Shown here piece by piece: positions 41,094 through 46,127 of a stretch of 46,127 bases of DNA. Made by a program: the position numbers and the translations under genes. Each line of letters opens with the position of its first letter. Position 1 is the first letter of the stretch. The stretch spans positions 1-46,127 of the forward strand of contig NZ_CALIBF010000122.1 in assembly GCF_938045465.1 (NCBI RefSeq), in the 5' to 3' direction. The stretch is from an uncultured Campylobacter sp. (lineage in GTDB: Bacteria; Campylobacterota; Campylobacteria; Campylobacterales; Campylobacteraceae). A model generated the notes under the pieces. The model saw only the letters and a program-made list of their open reading frames with translations. It did not search any database and was not told the DNA's origin.

Positions 41094-42386
41094 ATGAAAA
41101 TTTTATGGCAAAGTAGGCTTCAAAACAGACTTCGCGATATCGGCGAAAACGTCCTGATAAAGGGCGATCGCGCATTTTACGTAGGCGATAACGACGAGCA
41201 AAAGCAGATGAAGCTTAGAAAATTCTCGCTCGAAAGCGGCAAGCAGCTAGCCGGCGCGCCTTTCCGCGATTTTACCCGTGCCGCGACCTTTGACGATGAC
41301 GGCCGCACGCTCGTAGTTTTGGGCTTTATAGACACGATTTATAAATTTAACGCCGCGGATCTCGCGCTCATCTCAAAGCACAAGAAGGGCGTGCTAAAAT
41401 ACGGCAATTTTATCGCGCTAAGTAGCAAGGGCGGCGATAAAAAGGCTATTACGGCGACCGACGATACGCTTTTTATTTACGATTTTAAGACGCAGGCGGG
41501 CATGCGAAAGCGATTAAAGGGCTGCACGGCGATTTTTAAGCAGGATGAGCTAAATTTCTTGATTTTTACGCGCTCGGGTCAAATTTACGGCTTAAATTTA
41601 AGCGGTTGCGAGCTTAAAATCATCGCGAAAACTTACCCTATGACGCAGGCGCAGCGCGCGAGCGGCGGATATTGCATTCGCGTGGGCGAAGCGGGCGAAA
41701 ACGGCGAAATAGAGGGAGCTAACGAGCTTGTTTTTACGGACGCAAATTTTAACGTTAAATTCCGCGTGAAGCTCGATTTTGATTTCGATAAATTCGAGCT
41801 TGCGGCGAATGGACCGGACGGCTGGCGCGGACACTTTATAAACGAGCCGAATGAGCTGAGGGTTCTTGATCTCATGCGTAGCGAGGCGGGCGGCTTCGAG
41901 CACGGCAAAACGGGCGACCTCGAGAGCGGCGAGCACGACGGCTCGGACAAATTTGCGCACGATAAAGCCGAGGAATTTAGATGCGACGAAGCGGACGAAT
42001 TTAATCGCGGCGGCTCGGGCGAATTTACGCAGATCGAGGCTAGTAAATCCAGGTGCGAAGCGACGGATAAATTTGAGTACGACGAGCCCTTTAAATTTAA
42101 ACTCGGCGAGCAGGTCCAATACCTTGCGACAAAGCCTGTTTTGACGCATCAATTTAAACAAAAGGGCGCGAGAATTTTAGGCGTCGTTACGGCTGCTTCC
42201 TGCCGGGCTGCGAGCGCAAAATACGAAGCGGAGCAAAAAGACGCATTTGCCGAGCAAAATTTAGCGCCCGAAGGCGGCGTCGAAAAAGAGGAGCACACGC
42301 AGCCGCATACCTGCACATGCCAGGTACTGGTAGATAACGCTTACGACGAGGATGCGGAGCAAATTCTAACCTGCTATAAGATCTAA
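41094..42386 (+). CDS. Beta-propeller-like protein with repetitive insert
   Basis: A 430-residue protein from the ATG at 41094 (GAAGGAG upstream); the frame is open 27 codons earlier without support. The N-terminal 260 residues show repeating short strands (VLIKGDRAFYVG, LVVLGFIDTIYKF, LFIYDFK, IYGLNLSG) as in WD40/PQQ-like propellers. An insert at about 263-338 is a run of degenerate acidic units of 8-12 residues built on 'DKF', 'EF' and 'CDEA'. The C terminus has a CTC cysteine cluster (PHTCTCQVL). No signal peptide. Function unknown. Confidence 0.65.
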   Translation: MKILWQSRLQNRLRDIGENVLIKGDRAFYVGDNDEQKQMKLRKFSLESGKQLAGAPFRDFTRAATFDDDGRTLVVLGFIDTIYKFNAADLALISKHKKGVLKYGNFIALSSKGGDKKAITATDDTLFIYDFKTQAGMRKRLKGCTAIFKQDELNFLIFTRSGQIYGLNLSGCELKIIAKTYPMTQAQRASGGYCIRVGEAGENGEIEGANELVFTDANFNVKFRVKLDFDFDKFELAANGPDGWRGHFINEPNELRVLDLMRSEAGGFEHGKTGDLESGEHDGSDKFAHDKAEEFRCDEADEFNRGGSGEFTQIEASKSRCEATDKFEYDEPFKFKLGEQVQYLATKPVLTHQFKQKGARILGVVTAASCRAASAKYEAEQKDAFAEQNLAPEGGVEKEEHTQPHTCTCQVLVDNAYDEDAEQILTCYKI

Positions 42387-42768
42387 GCCATGGTCCAAGC
42401 ACACCCATATTCCTGATTTAAAATTTACAGCTGTGATTTCGCGCCTTTAATTAAGGCAGGTTTGCTAAAAATTTTGCAAAAATTTTATATAGAATTCTAC
42501 CAAGACGCGGAAATACCCGTTTAAAAATTCTACGACATGCAGAGGTGAGACCATTGCAAAAAATCGCGGGTCGGCGATGAATAGGGCGCAACGGCAAGGA
42601 CAAATCTCAACGCCCTAAGTACGAGCAAATTTAAAGCGCTCGAGACATGCGCAAAATTTTATCCCTAGCAGCGGGATAAATTTCATGACTCGCGCGCCCG
42701 CACCCTATCAAATTAAAATTTCAGATCAACGACGATTTGTACGGCGCGACCGCGCCCTTTCGCCGCTA
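42387..42768. other. Intergenic region with a minus-strand hairpin
   Basis: About 380 bp with no convincing gene. It separates the convergent propeller gene and the cstA operon. TTTATCCC (42658-42665) and GGGATAAA (42673-42680) form an 8-bp stem with a 7-nt loop followed on the minus strand by ATTTT, the likely terminator of the cstA operon. A second hairpin, CGAGC/GCTCG, lies near 42629-42650. Confidence 0.5.
42658..42680 (-). terminator. Candidate terminator of the cstA operon
   Basis: An 8-bp perfect stem with a 7-nt loop. On the minus strand it is followed by a short A/T tract (ATTTTGC). It lies about 90 bp after the small partner gene. The U-run is weak. Confidence 0.4.
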
Positions 42769-42984
42769 TCAGCACTTGACGTTTTTTGCCTTGCTATCTT
42801 GCATCGCGCGGAAAAATTCCGCCCTGCTCAGCGGGATTTCGTCCGGATGGGCGCTTCTGAAATGGCGCAGATAGCCCTCGTAATCGCCGAGCCCGATGAG
42901 CGGCGCAAGTGCGGCATCCGCGCGCGCCAAAAACCTCGCCACGGCCTTTGGAGCCGCGAGCGGATTAAATTTAAGTTTTTTCAT
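42769..42984 (-). CDS. YbdD/YjiX-family partner of CstA (DUF466)
   Basis: A 71-residue protein. 'GLGDYEGYLRHFRSAHPDEIPLSRAEFF' in overlapping parts matches the DUF466 pattern (dY..Y..H....HPd.p....eFfr..q). These small proteins accompany CstA/BtsT-type transporters. The gene overlaps the cstA end by 14 nt. Confidence 0.88.
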   Translation of the reverse strand: MKKLKFNPLAAPKAVARFLARADAALAPLIGLGDYEGYLRHFRSAHPDEIPLSRAEFFRAMQDSKAKNVKC

Positions 42985-45058
42985 AAACGCCCCTATCTAT
43001 GTGCTCGCTTTCTGCCAGTTTAAAATACCCCTCGTTCGCGCCGCCCTTTGAAATTTTAAGGCACATTCGTATCGTTTGAGCGATGACGATGATCGTAACG
43101 ACGACGAAAAGAGCACATAGTACGGCGTCGATGACGTTGTTTCTGATGATAGCCTGCGCCTTTTCGATCGCCGCAGGATCGCTTAGGCTAGCAAGCTTGG
43201 CGGCGGTATTTTGCGCGATAGCTACGTGGCTTACCGCGTCGTGCACGCGCTCGCCGTTAGCCGGCATCAGCTTCAAGATCGCCGCATAAAGCGTGGTTAT
43301 AAGCACCCAGATCGCAGGAGCGATCGTGACGAAGGCGTATTTTTGCTTGCCCATTTTAAAAAGCACCACCGTCGCAAGCAGCAGCGCAATGCCCGCGAGC
43401 ATCTGATTGGACGCGCCGAAAAGCGGCCACAGCGTGTAAATTCCACCCATAGGATCGGTAACGCCGCTGTAGAGCAGATAGCCCCAGCCCGCCACGCAGA
43501 TCACCGTCGCGATGATGCCGTAGAGGGAATTTTTGGTATCGGAGAATGGCTTATAGACGTTGCCTAAAATTTCTTGCACCATAAAGCGCCCCGTGCGCGT
43601 GCCCGCATCGACCGCGGTTAGAATAAACAGCGCCTCAAACAAGATCGCGAAATGGTACCAAAACGCCATCAGCTCCTTGCCGCCGATGATCTGATGCAGA
43701 AGCATCGTTAGCCCCATCGCAAAGGTAGGAGCGCCGCCCGTGCGGCTCATCATCGTGGTTTCACCGACGTTTGAAGCCAAGGCGCCGATCTGCTCGGGCG
43801 TAATGCTAAATCCGATAGAATTTATATACGCCGCGGCACTTACCGCGTCTTTACCGAGTACCGCGGCAGGCGAGTTGATAGCGAAGTATTCGCCCGGGCT
43901 TAGGATGCACGCAGCCACAAGCGCCATTACGCCCACGAGGCTTTCCATAAGCATCGAGCCGTAGCCGATGAAAAGAGCGTGGGTTTCGCGCTCGAGCATC
44001 TTCGGCGTCGTGCCGCTGGAGATCAGCGCATGAAAGCCCGAGATCGCGCCGCATGCGATCGTGATAAACAAAAACGGAAATATCGGACCTGCAAAAACAG
44101 GACCCGTGCCGTCGATAAATTTCGTCGTAGCGGGCATTTTAAGCTCGGGTGCGACGAAAATTATCGCGACCGCCATACCGATGATGACGCCGAGTTTAAG
44201 GAAGGTGCTTAGATAATCGCGCGGCGCAAGCAGCAGCCACACGGGCAAGATCGCCGCAATAAAGCCGTAGCCGATCGTAAGAAGCGCGAGCGTCTCGCCC
44301 TTTAGCGAAAAGACGTCGTGCCAGTACGGATCGATCGAGACGTAATGCCCGCCCCAGAGCGAAAGCATCAGCAAAATAAAGCCGATGATCGATGCCTCGC
44401 TGACCTTGCCCGGTCGCAAGAACCTCATGTAAATTCCCATGAATACGGCGATCGGTATCGTCATCGCGATCGTAAAAAGCCCCCACGGCGAGTTAGAGAG
44501 CGCCTTTACGACGACCATCGCCAAGATCGCTACGATGATCAGCATGATGAAAAAAATCCCGATCATCGCGATACCGCCCGTGAGCTTGCCCATCTCGTCT
44601 TTTATCATCTCGCCGAGGCTCTTGCCGCCGCGTCGCGTGGAGAGCACGAGCACGATGAAATCATGCACCGCGCCTGCAAGCACGACGCCCACCAAAAGCC
44701 AAATAGTGCCGGGTAGATAGCCCATCTGTGCGGCCACTACGGGACCTACGAGCGGTCCGGCGCCAGCGATAGCGGCGAAATGGTGGCCGAAAAGGACGTA
44801 TTTGTTCGTAGGGACGTAATCTCGTCCGTCGTTTCGGATCACTGCAGGAGTTGCGCGGCGATCGTCCAGCTCGAATACGCGATACGCGATAAAGCGTCCG
44901 TAGAAGGTGTATCCGATCAGATAGATGCACGCGCTGGCTACTACGAGCCAGACGGCGCTGATGCTCTCGCCTTTATTTAGCGCAAGTATGCCGAAACACC
45001 ACGCCCCTATGACGGCGACCGCCGCCCAAAGGATCTTTTGCCAAAATTTCATGCTCAC
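42971..45058 (-). CDS. cstA: Carbon starvation protein CstA, pyruvate/peptide transporter
   Basis: A 695-residue inner-membrane protein with about 16-18 TM helices. Family motifs are 'GHHFAAIAGAGPLVGPV' (about 91-107), 'GAVHDFIVLVLSTRRGGKS' and 'FHALISSGTTPKML'. Campylobacter CstA is linked to peptide uptake, and E. coli CstA/BtsT to pyruvate. AAGGAG precedes the ATG. The 5' leader contains a strong stem-loop at 45084-45118. Confidence 0.96.
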   Translation of the reverse strand: MSMKFWQKILWAAVAVIGAWCFGILALNKGESISAVWLVVASACIYLIGYTFYGRFIAYRVFELDDRRATPAVIRNDGRDYVPTNKYVLFGHHFAAIAGAGPLVGPVVAAQMGYLPGTIWLLVGVVLAGAVHDFIVLVLSTRRGGKSLGEMIKDEMGKLTGGIAMIGIFFIMLIIVAILAMVVVKALSNSPWGLFTIAMTIPIAVFMGIYMRFLRPGKVSEASIIGFILLMLSLWGGHYVSIDPYWHDVFSLKGETLALLTIGYGFIAAILPVWLLLAPRDYLSTFLKLGVIIGMAVAIIFVAPELKMPATTKFIDGTGPVFAGPIFPFLFITIACGAISGFHALISSGTTPKMLERETHALFIGYGSMLMESLVGVMALVAACILSPGEYFAINSPAAVLGKDAVSAAAYINSIGFSITPEQIGALASNVGETTMMSRTGGAPTFAMGLTMLLHQIIGGKELMAFWYHFAILFEALFILTAVDAGTRTGRFMVQEILGNVYKPFSDTKNSLYGIIATVICVAGWGYLLYSGVTDPMGGIYTLWPLFGASNQMLAGIALLLATVVLFKMGKQKYAFVTIAPAIWVLITTLYAAILKLMPANGERVHDAVSHVAIAQNTAAKLASLSDPAAIEKAQAIIRNNVIDAVLCALFVVVTIIVIAQTIRMCLKISKGGANEGYFKLAESEHIDRGVYEKT

Positions 45059-45083
45059 TCCTTAAAGCTTAGCGAGCGGCTTC

Positions 45084-45118
45084 GGCGCAGTTTGCCGTTT
45101 AGTAAAACGGCTTGCGCC
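45084..45118 (-). promoter_or_regulatory. Stem-loop in the cstA leader
   Basis: The outer arms GGCGCA/TGCGCC (45084-45089, 45113-45118) and inner arms GCCGTTT/AAACGGC (45094-45100, 45105-45111) form 13 bp in total with an internal asymmetry. It lies about 25 nt before the cstA ribosome-binding site. It could be an attenuator or a binding site for a post-transcriptional regulator; no U-run follows. Confidence 0.5.
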
Positions 45119-45370
45119 TTTAAAGCGGGACTCGTTAAATAAAATTTAGTGCGTATTTTATCGGCGTTTTTATAATTTAAAGCTGAATCGCGAAATTAAA
45201 AAGAGCTCTTTCGACGTTTAAATTTAACGCCTAAATTTTGAATTTCAAATTTAAATAGACGGCTTGGAGTCGCGTGAAATTTTAATATCTAATCGCCCAA
45301 ATTTAACCCCGCAGCTTTTAGCCGTTATGGAATTTATCGCGGTTTAAGAAATCAAGCGATAAAATCCCAT

Positions 45371-45389
45371 GATAACGATTTTAATTTCT
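45371..45389 (+). promoter_or_regulatory. Weak Fur-box-like site
   Basis: GATAACGATTTTAATTTCT matches 12 of 19 positions of the classic Fur consensus. It lies 35 bp before the ribosome-binding site of a metal-chelate transport operon, where Fur control would be expected. Confidence 0.35.
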
Positions 45390-45424
45390 TAATAAAAATC
45401 GCGAATACTTTTAGGAGGAAATTT

Positions 45425-45613
45425 ATGCCGAATCAGGTGTGCGGCTACGTACTTTTTCGCGCTGATATCAAAAGCTATGCAAGCTGCAAAAATGATGGCA
45501 CCAGCCGTGAAAATTTCATGAATTCCGCGCGCATAAATTCCTGGCGCCGTTTAAATTTTAAAAATATCCGCCGCGACGAAATTTGCGCGTATAGTTCGCC
45601 TGGTGGGCTATGA
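45425..45613 (+). CDS. Short ORF coupled to the permease gene
   Basis: A 62-codon frame with a strong AGGAGG ribosome-binding site 6 nt before ATG; its stop overlaps the permease start as ATGA. The product (MPNQVCGYVLFRADIKSYA...) has three cysteines and a basic middle, with no signal peptide. I do not recognise it. The excellent translation signals suggest a leader peptide that couples translation to the permease, or a remnant of a larger gene. Confidence 0.45.
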   Translation: MPNQVCGYVLFRADIKSYASCKNDGTSRENFMNSARINSWRRLNFKNIRRDEICAYSSPGGL

Positions 45614-46127
45614 GCTTTAAATTTTATCTCTTTCTAATCGCAGCTTTCATATTGCTTGCTTTAGTAGCCGTAAGTAGCGGCGGAGCGAGCATTTCGCTAG
45701 GCGATGTCGCGAAATTTTTCACCTTCGGCGAGATAGACGAGACCAAGCAGCTCATCTTGCTGCAAATGCGCCTGCCGCGCCTAGTAATGGGCATCTTAGT
45801 GGGCGCACTGCTAGCAACTTCGGGCGTGGTGGTGCAAAGCGTGTTTTTAAACCCGCTTGCGGATCCCTACATCATCGGCATCGCCTCGGCAGCGACCTTC
45901 GGCGCGGTCATAGCTTACCTGCTGGGGCTTAGCGACGTTTTTTACGGAATTTTCGCATTTTTAAGCGCAAGCGCGCTGTCGATCGTGATCTTTAAGCTCA
46001 CAGCCCATACTCGCTCGATCTCTACTCTGCTGATCGTAGGTATCGCCGTATCGTCCTTTTTGGGCGCATTTACATCCTTCGCGGTCTATCTAATCGGAGA
46101 GGATAGTTTTAGGATTACGGCGTGGAT
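45610..46127 (+). CDS. FecCD-family metal-chelate ABC permease (3' cut by window)
   Basis: The frame is open from the ATG at 45610 to the window end (172 residues seen of an expected 320-340). An N-terminal TM (FYLFLIAAFILLALVAVSS) is followed by 'MRLPRLVMGILVGALLATSG' and 'NPLADPYIIGIASAATFGA', diagnostic of BtuC/FecD/FhuB-type permeases for siderophores, haem or cobalamin. The substrate is not determinable without the binding protein. Confidence 0.93.
   Translation, partial: MSFKFYLFLIAAFILLALVAVSSGGASISLGDVAKFFTFGEIDETKQLILLQMRLPRLVMGILVGALLATSGVVVQSVFLNPLADPYIIGIASAATFGAVIAYLLGLSDVFYGIFAFLSASALSIVIFKLTAHTRSISTLLIVGIAVSSFLGAFTSFAVYLIGEDSFRITAW

Noticed and set aside
41598..42161. A 187-codon minus-strand frame
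   Set aside because: It is antisense to the repetitive acidic insert of the propeller-like gene; its length follows from the repeat composition, and no start signal or family is seen.

Overview
The window looks like chromosome from a Campylobacter-group member of the Campylobacterota (Epsilonproteobacteria). Three things point there. The core gene order glnA, purE, glyQ, Nif3-like, HP0958-like, waaA, pseudouridine synthase, ffh, rpsP, khpA, rimM, trmD, rplS matches what I know of Campylobacter. Genes are tightly packed, often with ATGA or TAATG overlaps. Intergenic DNA is full of AAATTTTAAAATTT words. The core is GC-richer than C. jejuni, which suggests an oral or gut species of the gracilis/rectus/showae/curvus type; this is an inference, not an identification.

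Layout. (1) 1-1008: the AT-rich end of an integrated element carrying a small HTH gene and a secreted-protein gene, closed by a truncated tRNA-Ser 3' end that reads as an attachment site. (2) 1060-6236: a lipoprotein, then a two-gene operon for a double-activase BadF-type ATPase and a 2-hydroxyacyl-CoA-dehydratase-like partner. (3) 6531-16973: a long minus-strand housekeeping run for translation, tRNA modification, SRP and lipid A-Kdo. It includes a frameshifted effector-binding-domain gene and an unusual pair of interleaved inverted repeats in the rpsP leader. (4) 17018-22789, plus strand: PHP phosphatase, glnA, ComEC-like protein, YciI-like protein, a broken GNAT acetyltransferase and a PIN-like protein. 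(5) 23055-30681: an AT-rich accessory region.

The accessory region has three parts. The first is a minus-strand array of small genes in tandemly duplicated families, best explained as polymorphic-toxin immunity genes; two copies are broken by single-base frameshifts. The second is about 2.2 kb of coding-poor, hairpin-dense DNA containing one possible small-ORF transcription unit. The third is a P4-type tyrosine recombinase beside tRNA-Arg(CCU). (6) 30772-38136: a CheY-like regulator with a 1517-residue hybrid kinase, uvrC and a DciA-like gene. (7) 38107-42386: an LptM-like lipoprotein, guaA, a quinone reductase, a small membrane protein and a propeller-like protein. (8) 42769-46127: cstA with its DUF466 partner, then a FecCD-type metal-chelate permease cut by the window end.

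The points most worth a second look are the duplicated and decaying immunity-like array, the coding-poor hairpin region inside a small integrase element, the interleaved inverted repeats ahead of rpsP, and four genes whose reading frames each resume after a one-base shift.
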